This document shows positions 53,590 through 61,926 of a stretch of 64,000 nucleotides of DNA, piece after piece (the stretch's first letter is position 1; every line of letters begins with the position of its first letter). The DNA is from Ohtaekwangia sp. (GTDB lineage Bacteria > Bacteroidota > Bacteroidia > Cytophagales > Cyclobacteriaceae), in the NCBI GenBank assembly GCA_021155195.1, contig JAJNPV010000042.1:620001-684000 (forward strand), in the 5' to 3' direction. Under the pieces are notes generated by a model. The model saw only the letters and a program-made list of their open reading frames with translations. It made no database searches and was not told the DNA's origin. Position numbers and translations under genes: made by a program.

Positions 53590-54294
53590 ATGAAATACCT
53601 CTTAATACTTGTTGGACTAATTTCAAGTTCTAGTTGCAAGGAGAATGATTCCCAAATTACAATTGTCGACATTGGGCATCTTGATAGAGCAGGAATCGCC
53701 AGACAATTGAGTATTATCAAAAAATACTCTCCAAAGGTAATAGGACTTGACTTCTTATTAACGACCGACAGTCTGGAAAAGGATATTCTCCTTGCAAGGC
53801 AAATATCAAAACCAAAAAATATAATCCAGTCTTCGACACTTCATGAATTTATCGAATCATTAAATTATTGGGACAGTTTGGAACTTTATCACGCGAAATT
53901 TCAAAACGGTAATTTTGGATTTTCAAACTTTACAATTACAGACGACTCGGTATTTGTTCCAGAGTTGCCAATGAGACAGTATTACAAAGAAAGGACTATT
54001 CATTCATTGAGTTATGTAGTAGCTGAGAATTCGTTTGGTGTTAAAACCAAATACAAACAGAATAATGATAAGGACTTTTATTTTGACAGGAATTTAATTG
54101 GTAAGTACTTCAAGGTGATTTCAGTAGAGGACTTGCTGACTGAAAATTTCAGCAAAAATGACTTGAAGAACAAAATTGTACTTATGGGACACGTCAGTGA
54201 TAATGAGGACTCATTTTATCTTGACGAAAAAAGAACTAAGAGGATAAGTGGAGTTGAGATACATGCAAGTATCATTCGACAATTAATCGAGTGA
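53590..54294 (+). CDS. CHASE2-domain lipoprotein without an output domain
   Basis: A 234-residue exported lipoprotein. With ATG at 53590 the signal reads MKYLLILVGLISSSSCKEND, so Cys16 is the likely lipid site. The rest looks like a CHASE2 sensor domain: IVDIGHLDRAGIARQLSII at the start, SPKVIGLDFL, KIVLMGHVSDNEDSF and the closing RISGVEIHASIIRQL, a hallmark of CHASE2. No kinase, cyclase or HD domain follows and the gene ends at the domain boundary. CHASE2 is normally followed by transmembrane segments and signalling domains, so this is either a degraded sensor or a free-standing ligand-binding lipoprotein. The open frame extends to 53524, but those residues look non-coding. Confidence 0.72.
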   Translation: MKYLLILVGLISSSSCKENDSQITIVDIGHLDRAGIARQLSIIKKYSPKVIGLDFLLTTDSLEKDILLARQISKPKNIIQSSTLHEFIESLNYWDSLELYHAKFQNGNFGFSNFTITDDSVFVPELPMRQYYKERTIHSLSYVVAENSFGVKTKYKQNNDKDFYFDRNLIGKYFKVISVEDLLTENFSKNDLKNKIVLMGHVSDNEDSFYLDEKRTKRISGVEIHASIIRQLIE

Positions 54295-54379
54295 TGGCAC
54301 GAAACGCAAGCCTACACAAACACGGTCGTGGTCGTTGTTGTATCTCTTCTCAAATATTTAACTAACCTAAACTAAACCT

Positions 54380-54823
54380 ATGAATAAACTTATTTGGATT
54401 GTGTTGGCATTTCTTTCGGGTGCATTCTTGCCCATTCAGGCGGGACTTAATAATAAATTAGGAAAAGCAGTGGCAAGCCCCGTTCATGCCGCATTACTCT
54501 CTTTTATAGTGGGTGCAATTGGATTGATTGTGTATATACTTATAACAAGGCAAACGGTATCGTGGGAAGGTGTAAAAGATGCTCCTCGTTATGTTTGGAT
54601 TGCCGGGTTGTTAGGCGCGTTTTATGTTACGGTAATTATTCTGGCCTTTCCAAAATTAGGTCCGGGTTTAACGTTTGGGTTGGTGGTAGCCGGACAAATG
54701 ACGCTTTCAATTTTATTGGAGCATTTCAATATTTTAGTGGCGCAACAAAATTCAGTCAGCTATATGAAGATAGTGGGAGTAGCCCTCGTGGTTCTGGGGG
54801 TGATCATTATCAGACGGTACTAA
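54380..54823 (+). CDS. DMT family transporter, short YdcZ/DUF606 type
   Basis: A 147-residue protein with about five hydrophobic segments and the start NKLIWIVLAFLSGAFLPIQAGLNNKLGKAV, which matches the DUF606 half-size members of the drug/metabolite transporter superfamily. Half-size members presumably dimerise. Substrate is unknown. The GNAT gene starts 29 bases after the stop, so the two may be cotranscribed. Confidence 0.85.
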   Translation: MNKLIWIVLAFLSGAFLPIQAGLNNKLGKAVASPVHAALLSFIVGAIGLIVYILITRQTVSWEGVKDAPRYVWIAGLLGAFYVTVIILAFPKLGPGLTFGLVVAGQMTLSILLEHFNILVAQQNSVSYMKIVGVALVVLGVIIIRRY

Positions 54824-54851
54824 ATTCCTACTTCATAAAATTTAAGATGGT

Positions 54852-55295
54852 ATGAATAAGCAAATTGAAATTGTTAGGTACAAAGATATTTACAAGGATC
54901 AACTCGTTTCTGTTTGGGAGAAATCTGTAAAGGCAACTCATCATTTTTTAAGCCCTCAGGATTTTATTTCGATAAAAGAAATCGTTCGGTCGATTGATTT
55001 TAACGCGTTTGAAGTTTACTGTCTGGTGAAAGTTTCGGAAGTAATTGGATTTATTGGAGTATTGGAACGCAAAGTCGAAATGCTTTTTTTAGACCCTGGC
55101 TATTTTAGCCAAGGGTTGGGAAAGAGATTAGTGGACTTTGCTATCGCAGATCTTAAAGTCGATAAGGTGGATGTAAATGAGCAGAATGCTAGCGCAGTCA
55201 AATTTTATTTGAAACTCGGTTTCAAAACCTACGAACGAACAGACAAGGATGATCAGGGGTTGGACTATCCATTGCTGAGAATGAAACTAATTTAA
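54852..55295 (+). CDS. GNAT family N-acetyltransferase
   Basis: A 147-residue acetyltransferase. The acetyl-CoA-binding region reads MLFLDPGYFSQGLGKRLVDFA (motif A; the central QGLGKRL is the Q/RxxGxG/A signature), followed by DVNEQNASAVKFYLKLGFK (motif B). It acetylates a small molecule or a protein amine; the substrate cannot be predicted. It follows the DMT transporter gene and converges on the M28 peptidase gene. Confidence 0.88.
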   Translation: MNKQIEIVRYKDIYKDQLVSVWEKSVKATHHFLSPQDFISIKEIVRSIDFNAFEVYCLVKVSEVIGFIGVLERKVEMLFLDPGYFSQGLGKRLVDFAIADLKVDKVDVNEQNASAVKFYLKLGFKTYERTDKDDQGLDYPLLRMKLI

Positions 55296-55320
55296 TTAAT
55301 TCTTTAGGATTCTAATTCGT

Positions 55321-56628
55321 TTACCTCACGGTAGCCTTATCAATTCGCTTTGGTGTATCGGTACCGTTTACAATTGACTTGGCACTCAACGCAATTGCCC
55401 GAATGGTGGAAGTGATGTTTTTCATATCCAGTGTTTCGACTTCATCATCTACCGTATGATAGAACTTATCGATATCAATTTCATCAGTTGAGATCGTGTG
55501 AGCAGGAACTCCTAAACGTGCGAGTGTAGCGTTATCGGAACGATAGAAAAGATTTTGTTGTGGATAAGGATCGGGCTTAAATTCAAATTGAGTGCCTTTC
55601 AAATTCTTTTGCAGGATTTCTCCGAAGTCGGATCGCTCATACCCGGTAATGAACGCAAAATTTTGTCCCCACTTGCTGGGCTTACCAATCATTTCAATGT
55701 TGAACATAGCTACGGTTTGATCAGGATTAAGTTGTTCAGAAAAATATTTTGAACCATAGCCCCCAATCTCTTCTGCTGTAAAGGCAACAAAGATGAGTGT
55801 ACGTGAATTGTTTTTGGTTTTATTGAAGTAACGCGCGAGTTCAATCACTGCAGTTGTACCCGAGGCATCATCATCGGCACCATTGGCAATGGAATCGCCA
55901 TTTACAGGAGCTTCAATACCAATGTGATCGTAATGACCTGAGAACACCACAAACTCATCGGGTTTGGTCTTGCCCGGAATCATGCCCGCTACATTGGCCA
56001 TGGTAATGGTTTCAATTTTTTGAGTTGCCTTTACAGAATAAGAGAGTACAGAAGTAACACCCAGTACAAATACTTTATTCGATTTACGTTGGGTCATAAA
56101 GCGTCTTCCAAAGTAGCCCTTCAATTCTTTAAAGTTCTCTTTAAACTCTGGCGCTACTAGCACAATGGCAGAAGAAGTATCGCGCGTGAGGCTAAATGCT
56201 TTGCTCAATAAATATTGTCTCTTGTTTTTGATGGTCGTATCAAAGGGGATGACAATTACACCCAGACCTTTTGTATAGTTTACTTCTGTTTTCTCAGTAA
56301 CAAGAAGTGAATTTTCAGGTGCTATTTTCTGACCATTGATAACAACCTCTAATGTTTGAGGGGCAATCATATCTTTTTTAAACTCCTGCCGATAACCTGT
56401 TAACCCTTTCAAAGGCTTTAACCCAATGCTTTTAAATTCATTACTTATAAACGCAGCTGCTTTATTGATATGCTCAGGCTGAGTTGCTGATCGACCCATC
56501 ATGTCGTCCGCGGCAAGTGTTTTAATAATGCGGGTGATGCTTTCTTCTTTTATCAGTTTGTCAACGGATTGGCTAGAGCCAGAAGTAACAAACAGTATAG
56601 CAAAGCAAATGAGGGCAATTTTTTTCAT
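55321..56628 (-). CDS. M28 family metallopeptidase, exported
   Basis: A 435-residue secreted zinc aminopeptidase. The signal peptide ends near VTSGSSQ. Zinc and catalytic residues are visible: SGHYDHIG (His, Asp), NGADDDASGT (bridging Asp), FTAEEIGGYGS (catalytic Glu), FNIEMIGKP and YHTVDDEVE (His). A protease-associated-type insert may occupy residues 100-200. I use ATG 56628 because the frame to 56700 adds residues without family character. Probably removes N-terminal residues from peptides in the periplasm or outside the cell. It is divergent from the repeat-rich region upstream of the TonB-receptor gene. Confidence 0.9.
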   Translation of the reverse strand: MKKIALICFAILFVTSGSSQSVDKLIKEESITRIIKTLAADDMMGRSATQPEHINKAAAFISNEFKSIGLKPLKGLTGYRQEFKKDMIAPQTLEVVINGQKIAPENSLLVTEKTEVNYTKGLGVIVIPFDTTIKNKRQYLLSKAFSLTRDTSSAIVLVAPEFKENFKELKGYFGRRFMTQRKSNKVFVLGVTSVLSYSVKATQKIETITMANVAGMIPGKTKPDEFVVFSGHYDHIGIEAPVNGDSIANGADDDASGTTAVIELARYFNKTKNNSRTLIFVAFTAEEIGGYGSKYFSEQLNPDQTVAMFNIEMIGKPSKWGQNFAFITGYERSDFGEILQKNLKGTQFEFKPDPYPQQNLFYRSDNATLARLGVPAHTISTDEIDIDKFYHTVDDEVETLDMKNITSTIRAIALSAKSIVNGTDTPKRIDKATVR

Positions 56629-56745
56629 GAGGTAAATTTTGAGCAAAGTATTGATCAGAGCGCCAATTTCCAAACCACTGAGAACATAGAGGTAATTCAT
56701 TTAGCATACGTTTTGAAATCAGATTCAAACAAATTCACGAATACA

Positions 56746-56822
56746 TTTATAAATAGGTGGCTCCTCCGGAGCCATTTGCTTATCTGAAATTATTCTACAA
56801 ATGGGTTGCTCCTCTGGAGCAA
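56746..56822. repeat. Two 29-bp direct repeats with hairpin core
   Basis: Copy one (56746-56774) and copy two (56794-56822) share the pattern T.TA.AAAT.GGT.GCTCCTC.GGAGC.A, 48 bp apart start to start. Each contains a perfect hairpin: GGCTCC-TCC-GGAGCC in the first and TTGCTCC-TCT-GGAGCAA in the second. The arms differ by compensating changes, so the pairing is kept while the sequence varies. Confidence 0.7.
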
Positions 56823-56937
56823 TTGCCATAGTACCCTCAGCGCCAAAGCAAGGCAATCGGGATGGAGGCAACACAAGTGTGATTTCCAATGAAGAGGATG
56901 AACCTGAGGTCAGAAGCAAAGTTTAAATCGCGCGTCA

Positions 56938-56975
56938 CCCTCTCCTCTGGAGAGGGCCGGGGTGAGGTTTATAAA
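56938..56975. repeat. Hairpin repeat, first copy flanking the TonB-receptor gene
   Basis: The unit is CCCTCTCC-TCT-GGAGAGGG followed by CCGGGGTGAGGTTTATAAA. The 8-bp hairpin and the GGGGTGAGG tail recur almost unchanged at 59289-59327 in the same orientation, one substitution (C to T) and one added base apart. Similar sequences are common in Gram-negative genomes (from memory). Confidence 0.72.
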
Positions 56976-57109
56976 ATAGTTCATTGGGAAGGGGAAATGG
57001 AATGAGGTCCTACACCCCATCCCACCCAACCTACACTTCGGTAACTCCTTTTACTTAAAACCAGTTAAGGACTGCACTTTTATCGTGTAATCGAGCAAAA
57101 TCGAAGCGT

Positions 57110-59272
57110 ATGAAATTTATTTACCTGTCCTTATTTGTAACACTTACCCTGGGAGCACACGCCCAAACGAAAATTTCCGGTTCGGTGAAAGACGAACGGG
57201 GGGAGTTGATTCCCGGGGCGAATGTGTTAATCAAAGATTCGTATGATGGCACCAGCTCAGCAGCTAACGGAACATTCACCTTTGTTACAGAAGAGGAAGG
57301 CGTTCAAACGTTGATAGTAACTTTTGTTGGCTACAAACCCTATTCACAAACACTCGAGCTATCTGGTAAAGAAATTGAAATCCACATTTCCTTGAAGGAA
57401 GAGATCAATCAACTCGATGGAGTTGTGATTTCTGCAGGCTCGTTTACCGCAGGAGATGAAAATAGAAGAACTATTCTTAAAGCAGTTGATATAGCAACTA
57501 CAGCAGGAGCCACAGCTGATATTGCTGGTGCATTAAATACGCTGCCCGGAACACAAAAGGTAGGGGAGAGCGGTCGATTATTTGTACGCGGTGGGGATGG
57601 ATCAGAAACCCGCACTTTCATTGATGGGATGTCTGTACTCGATGCGTACGGACCATCGGCACCCAACACGCCTTCACGCGGACGGTTTCTTCCATTCATG
57701 TTTAAGGGTACGAGCTTTAGCACTGGTGGTTACTCTGCCGAATATGGTCAGGCTCTTTCATCGGCTTTGGTTCTTAATTCGAAAGATATTGCAGAGATGA
57801 ACCAAACTGACATTGGGATACTTTCAGTAGGGGCAGACGTTGCTCATACTCAAGTATGGGACCGGGCTTCTGTTTCAGGAAAAGTTCAATACACAAACAT
57901 CCGACCTTATTTTGGATTGATCAATCAGGAGATTGACTGGAAAACTCCACCTGCCTCAATAGAAGGTAGTGGAGCGTATCGCCAAAAACTTGGCAAGGAC
58001 GGATTCTTTAAATTTTTCGGCAACTTCAATCAGGCTTCCTTCTCTTTATTCAATCATGACATACTCGACCCAAACATCAAGCAACAACTCGATCAGACCA
58101 ATACATACCGCTATGGAAATGGAACGTATCAGCAATCGCTTAACGCGAAATGGTCGGTGCGCGGTGGCCTATCATATTCTTATAATAAGAATGATGTAAA
58201 GATTGATGGTTCACCCTTAATTGAAACTGAAAGTGGAATTCATGCAAAGGCAGTAATTGAACATTCTGTTTCCGATCAATTGGAAGTAAGAGCAGGCACT
58301 GAATTGTATTTCAGAAATTATGAAGCATCCCGATACAATTCTCCTTCTGGCACGATGGAGTCCCTCGATTTCAATGAACCCATTTCCGCTACCTTTATTG
58401 AAGGGGAATATTTTGCCAGCAACCATTTTGTTGTAAAAGCAGGTGGTCGGTTGGAGGCTAACAGACTAAATCAGTACACCAGTTTCGATCCAAGGGTTTC
58501 ATTTGCTTATAAGCCCGGAAAGCAAGGACAGTTTTCCTTTGCGTATGGAACATTTCGTCAATCAGCACAGAACCAATATCTGCGATTAGCCAATCAACTG
58601 AATCCTGAAAAGGCAGAGCATTTTATTCTTAACTACCAGATTATAAATAGCCGCAAAACTTTTCGGGTAGAAACATTTTACAAGAGATATGATCAGTTGG
58701 TAAAGTTTGCCAATAGCAATCCTGCTTTATTAGCTAACACAGGAACCGGCTATGCACGCGGAGTTGAATTATTCTGGCGCGATAATGAGACGATTAAGAA
58801 TGTTGACTACTGGATTTCGTATTCATTTTTAGATACACAGCGCGACTACTTGAATTTTCCTGCTGCTGCCATTCCATCTTTTGCTTCGGCTCATAATTTC
58901 TCGATTGTCTATAAGCATTTCATTACTTCTATGAAAACTCAATTAGGGTTTACCTATAGTTATAGCAGTGGGCGCACCTATTATAATCCCAATAAATCAT
59001 CAGACGAATTTAATTCTGATAAAACACCAGCCTACCAGGATTTGAGTGTCAACCTGGCCTACTTGCCTAAAAATAATTTGATTATCTATCTGTCCTGCAC
59101 AAACCTGTTAGGTCATGATAATATTTTTGGATATCAGTATAGTACATCTCAAAATAGTCAGGGCGAATATGTGAGCAAGGCAACGCGTCAGGCTGCACCC
59201 CGGTTTTTATTTCTGGGCGTGTTCATTACTATCAGCAAAAACAAATCAGTAAATCAATTACCAAATCTTTAA
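57110..59272 (+). CDS. TonB-dependent receptor with carboxypeptidase-like N-terminal domain
   Basis: A 720-residue outer-membrane receptor. The signal peptide ends near TLGAHAQ. Residues 22-108 are a carboxypeptidase-regulatory-like domain (KISGSVKDERGELIPGANVL). The plug follows (ADIAGALNTLPGTQKVGESG, LFVRGGDGSETRTFIDGM) at about residues 115-230, then a beta-barrel to the end (aromatic-rich strands such as YISYSFLDTQ, PRFLFLGVFITI). It takes up an unknown ligand with energy from TonB-ExbBD, which is not in the window. No SusD-like gene follows, so it is not a Sus-type pair. Direct hairpin repeats bracket the gene. Confidence 0.93.
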   Translation: MKFIYLSLFVTLTLGAHAQTKISGSVKDERGELIPGANVLIKDSYDGTSSAANGTFTFVTEEEGVQTLIVTFVGYKPYSQTLELSGKEIEIHISLKEEINQLDGVVISAGSFTAGDENRRTILKAVDIATTAGATADIAGALNTLPGTQKVGESGRLFVRGGDGSETRTFIDGMSVLDAYGPSAPNTPSRGRFLPFMFKGTSFSTGGYSAEYGQALSSALVLNSKDIAEMNQTDIGILSVGADVAHTQVWDRASVSGKVQYTNIRPYFGLINQEIDWKTPPASIEGSGAYRQKLGKDGFFKFFGNFNQASFSLFNHDILDPNIKQQLDQTNTYRYGNGTYQQSLNAKWSVRGGLSYSYNKNDVKIDGSPLIETESGIHAKAVIEHSVSDQLEVRAGTELYFRNYEASRYNSPSGTMESLDFNEPISATFIEGEYFASNHFVVKAGGRLEANRLNQYTSFDPRVSFAYKPGKQGQFSFAYGTFRQSAQNQYLRLANQLNPEKAEHFILNYQIINSRKTFRVETFYKRYDQLVKFANSNPALLANTGTGYARGVELFWRDNETIKNVDYWISYSFLDTQRDYLNFPAAAIPSFASAHNFSIVYKHFITSMKTQLGFTYSYSSGRTYYNPNKSSDEFNSDKTPAYQDLSVNLAYLPKNNLIIYLSCTNLLGHDNIFGYQYSTSQNSQGEYVSKATRQAAPRFLFLGVFITISKNKSVNQLPNL

Positions 59273-59288
59273 ATAATAATTGCCTCCT

Positions 59289-59327
59289 CCCTCTCCTCTG
59301 GAGAGGGTCGGGGTGAGGTCTTATAAA
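59289..59327. repeat. Hairpin repeat, second copy flanking the TonB-receptor gene
   Basis: Second copy of the unit at 56938-56975, same orientation, 17 bp after the TonB-receptor stop. CCCTCTCC-TCT-GGAGAGGG forms the same 8-bp hairpin. It has no T-run, so it is a poor rho-independent terminator. Confidence 0.72.
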
Positions 59328-59359
59328 CAAAAAACAACGAACTAAAACAAACACAACTT

Positions 59360-60001
59360 ATGAAAACAATTAACATTCTTCTCTTTATGATGATCATCTC
59401 AGTAACAAGCTGGGCGAACGATGAAAAATATCTTGCTCAAATGGGCAAGTACGTACAAGCGGTTTACGCTGCAAAAACAAGTGACGAATTTCAGTCAGCA
59501 ATAAACGCGTTTGATCGGATAGCCAGTGCAGAGAAATCAAAATGGGAACCATATTACTATTCTGCGTATGGATATATAATGATGGCCATCCACGAAAAGG
59601 ATGCGGCAAAGAAAGATTCCTTTCTTGATTTGGGATTGAAGAGCGTAGAAAAAGGAAAAGAACTCGCACCCAACGAATCAGAACTTGTTGCTTTGGAAGG
59701 ATTTGTTCACATGATTCGGGTAACGGTTGATCCTGCAACACGCGGACAAAAATATTCCGGATTAGCGATGCAGACTTTTGGCAAGGCGGTGGGGATGGAT
59801 AAAAATAATCCAAGAGCACTCGCTTTGCTTGCACAAATGCAACTTGGCATGGCCAGGTTTTTTAACCAACCTCCAGCCGAGGCATGTGAAACAGCTCGCA
59901 AAGCGGCAACTGTTTTTGATTCGACAACTGAGCCAACAAATCCTTTAGCACCGAGATGGGGAAAAGAAATGAATCTTGAAGTCCTTCAAAATTGTAAATA
60001 G
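59360..60001 (+). CDS. Exported TPR-like protein, 213 residues
   Basis: A signal peptide (MKTINILLFMMIISVTSWA) is followed by helical repeats with TPR-like spacing (Y.AKTSDEFQSAINAFDRIA, KWEPYYYSAYGYIMMA, NPRALALLAQMQLGMARFF). It may act as a periplasmic scaffold. It is between the TonB receptor and the two-component genes on the same strand, which is common for this kind of receptor locus, but its partner is unknown. Confidence 0.72.
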   Translation: MKTINILLFMMIISVTSWANDEKYLAQMGKYVQAVYAAKTSDEFQSAINAFDRIASAEKSKWEPYYYSAYGYIMMAIHEKDAAKKDSFLDLGLKSVEKGKELAPNESELVALEGFVHMIRVTVDPATRGQKYSGLAMQTFGKAVGMDKNNPRALALLAQMQLGMARFFNQPPAEACETARKAATVFDSTTEPTNPLAPRWGKEMNLEVLQNCK

Positions 60002-60088
60002 TAACAAGAATCAAAATGATTGAATGCTCGAGATTATCTTTTTACCTGTGCATTCGCGGCCTTATTGATAAAAACTATAATTTGCACC

Positions 60089-61108
60089 GTGCCATCATTA
60101 TTTAACTTTCTTCGGGAAAATCTTAAAGCAGTTTTTTGGGCAACCTTGTGCGGATCGGTAATGAGCTATTTTATCTGGCGTGGCTGCTGCGATGGAATTC
60201 CTACACTGATTTGGATTGCCTGCTTCACCGCAATTATGTGGGTGTCTCTTTGGTTGGGCAATGCCTATGTAAGCTGTGTGTTGGATTATTTTTTTCCATG
60301 GGAAAAGCAAACCATAACCCGATTGATAGCGGGCTTAATTGGCATGGTGGTTTATACCTTAAGCGCTGTATACGGGTTAATATTTCTTTTCGGAACTGTA
60401 TTTGGATTTCATCTGGGTGATGAAATAGAGGAGACTTATTATACAACGATTGTGGTCACTCTGATCATTACTCTCTTCATGACGGGGCGCATGTTTTTTG
60501 CAAATTGGCGACAGGCCGCAATAGATGCTGAGCGACTAAAAAAGGAAAGTGTGGAAGCTCAGTACAATAATTTAAAAAATCAGGTAAACCCTCATTTTTT
60601 ATTTAACAGCTTAAATGCACTTACTAATCTTGTTTATCAAGATCAGGACAAGGCAGTCAAGTTCATAAAGCAGTTGTCAGATGTTTATAGGTATGTGCTT
60701 GATAGCAGGGATAAGGAAGTGATTTCATTAGGAGAGGAGCTGAAGTTTCTTGAAGCTTATTCTTTTTTGCAACAAATCAGGTTTGGTGGTAAACTAAAAG
60801 TAGAGGTTGATTTAAAGGATGTGAAAAGTTTGGTCGCTCCGCTAGCGTTGCAAATGTTGGTAGAAAATGCTATTAAACACAATGAAATTTCAGAAGATCA
60901 TCCCCTAACTATAAAGATTTACAAACAAGATAAAAATGTAGTTGTGGAGAACACGCTTCAACGAAAAGCAGTGCTGCCCGATGAGTCCTCAGGACTGGGG
61001 CTTGATAATATTAAAAGGCGATATGAATTCTTAAGCACAAGGGCAGTGGAGGTTAAAGAAACGGATGATAAATTTATTGTTTCTGTTCCTATAATCGAAC
61101 TTACATGA
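60089..61108 (+). CDS. LytS/YehU-type sensor histidine kinase
   Basis: A His_kinase-family sensor: four hydrophobic segments over the first 120 residues, then a short coiled coil (DAERLKKESVEAQYNNLKNQ), the phospho-acceptor motif NPHFLFNSLN (His near residue 168) and an ATPase domain (LALQMLVENAIKHNE, SGLGLDNIKRRYEFL). I place the start at GTG 60089 (VPSLFNFLRENL); an alternative TTG at 60020 would add 23 residues. The stop overlaps the start of the response-regulator gene by 4 bp. It should phosphorylate the LytTR regulator. Confidence 0.88.
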   Translation: MPSLFNFLRENLKAVFWATLCGSVMSYFIWRGCCDGIPTLIWIACFTAIMWVSLWLGNAYVSCVLDYFFPWEKQTITRLIAGLIGMVVYTLSAVYGLIFLFGTVFGFHLGDEIEETYYTTIVVTLIITLFMTGRMFFANWRQAAIDAERLKKESVEAQYNNLKNQVNPHFLFNSLNALTNLVYQDQDKAVKFIKQLSDVYRYVLDSRDKEVISLGEELKFLEAYSFLQQIRFGGKLKVEVDLKDVKSLVAPLALQMLVENAIKHNEISEDHPLTIKIYKQDKNVVVENTLQRKAVLPDESSGLGLDNIKRRYEFLSTRAVEVKETDDKFIVSVPIIELT

Positions 61109-61863
61109 AAGTGCTAATTATTGAAGATGAACCTCAGGCAGCCGAGCGGCTTGTTTCATTGGTTCATCAGCTTCATCCGGATGTTGAGATTTGTGCTAAG
61201 CTTGATTCCATTAAGCGTTCTGTTGAGTGGATTTCGAAAAATCAGGTTGACCTAATCTTTATGGATATTCAGTTGGCCGATGGGGTAAGCTTTGAAATTT
61301 TTGAAAAAGTAGAAGTGAAGACTCCCGTAATTTTCACGACCGCTTATAATGACTATGCCCTTAAGGCTTTTAAAGTAAATAGCATAGATTATATTTTAAA
61401 ACCAGTTGACAAGGATGAGCTTCTTGTGGCTTTTAAAAAATATCAAAATCTTACCCCTCAATCATTGGCGCCTGCCAAAATGATAGAGAGCATTGGCTAT
61501 GCCATGCAAATGCTAACCAAAAAATACAAGGAACGCTTTGTGATAAAAGTGGGTGAACATTTGAAGTCTGTGGAGGTGAAAGAGATTCTATTCTTTTTTA
61601 GTCTCGAGAAAACAACGTTCGCCCAAACAAAAGATGGCCGTAAGCATATTCTGGATTTTACATTAGATCAACTTGAGGGACTTTTGGATCCAAAGCAGTT
61701 TTTTAAAATCAATCGAAAATATATAGTAGGTGTTAGCTCCATTCAGGATATGATTAGCCATACCAACAGCAGGTTAAAACTTGTTCTTAAAACATGTGAC
61801 GATACCGATGTGATTGTTGCCCGCGAACGTGTGCAGGAGTTTAAGGAGTGGTTGGATGCGTAA
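61105..61863 (+). CDS. LytTR family response regulator
   Basis: A 252-residue regulator. The receiver domain has the acidic pocket IIEDEP, phosphorylated Asp54 in LIFMDIQLADG, and the TAYNDYALKAF and SIDYILKP segments. A LytTR DNA-binding domain covers about residues 145-250 (FKINRKYIVGVSSIQDM). It is coupled to the kinase by an ATGA overlap and is therefore its partner, like YehU-YehT or LytS-LytR. Target promoters are not evident from the window. Confidence 0.92.
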   Translation: MKVLIIEDEPQAAERLVSLVHQLHPDVEICAKLDSIKRSVEWISKNQVDLIFMDIQLADGVSFEIFEKVEVKTPVIFTTAYNDYALKAFKVNSIDYILKPVDKDELLVAFKKYQNLTPQSLAPAKMIESIGYAMQMLTKKYKERFVIKVGEHLKSVEVKEILFFFSLEKTTFAQTKDGRKHILDFTLDQLEGLLDPKQFFKINRKYIVGVSSIQDMISHTNSRLKLVLKTCDDTDVIVARERVQEFKEWLDA

Positions 61864-61926
61864 TTTCCATTATAAAATTGGATGATTCAGTCGCTTTTTC
61901 GATCTTGATTTTTTAATCATTTGACA

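Larger units (their letters stand above)
56629..57109. other. 481-bp gap rich in hairpin repeats
   Basis: No gene is supported here. The gap holds three hairpin repeats with a CTCC-TC(C/T)-GGAG core (56746-56774, 56794-56822 and 56938-56975), described separately. The only open frame of note, minus 56725-56919, is made of two of these repeats and is rejected. Bases 56976-57109 hold the leader of the TonB-receptor gene with no clear promoter or terminator. Confidence 0.7.

Noticed and set aside
56725..56919. Minus-strand open frame of 64 residues (MLLTSGSSSSLEITLVL...)
   Set aside because: It consists of two copies of the hairpin repeat and encodes APEEQPI and APEEPPI peptides, which is what the repeat DNA spells in that frame.
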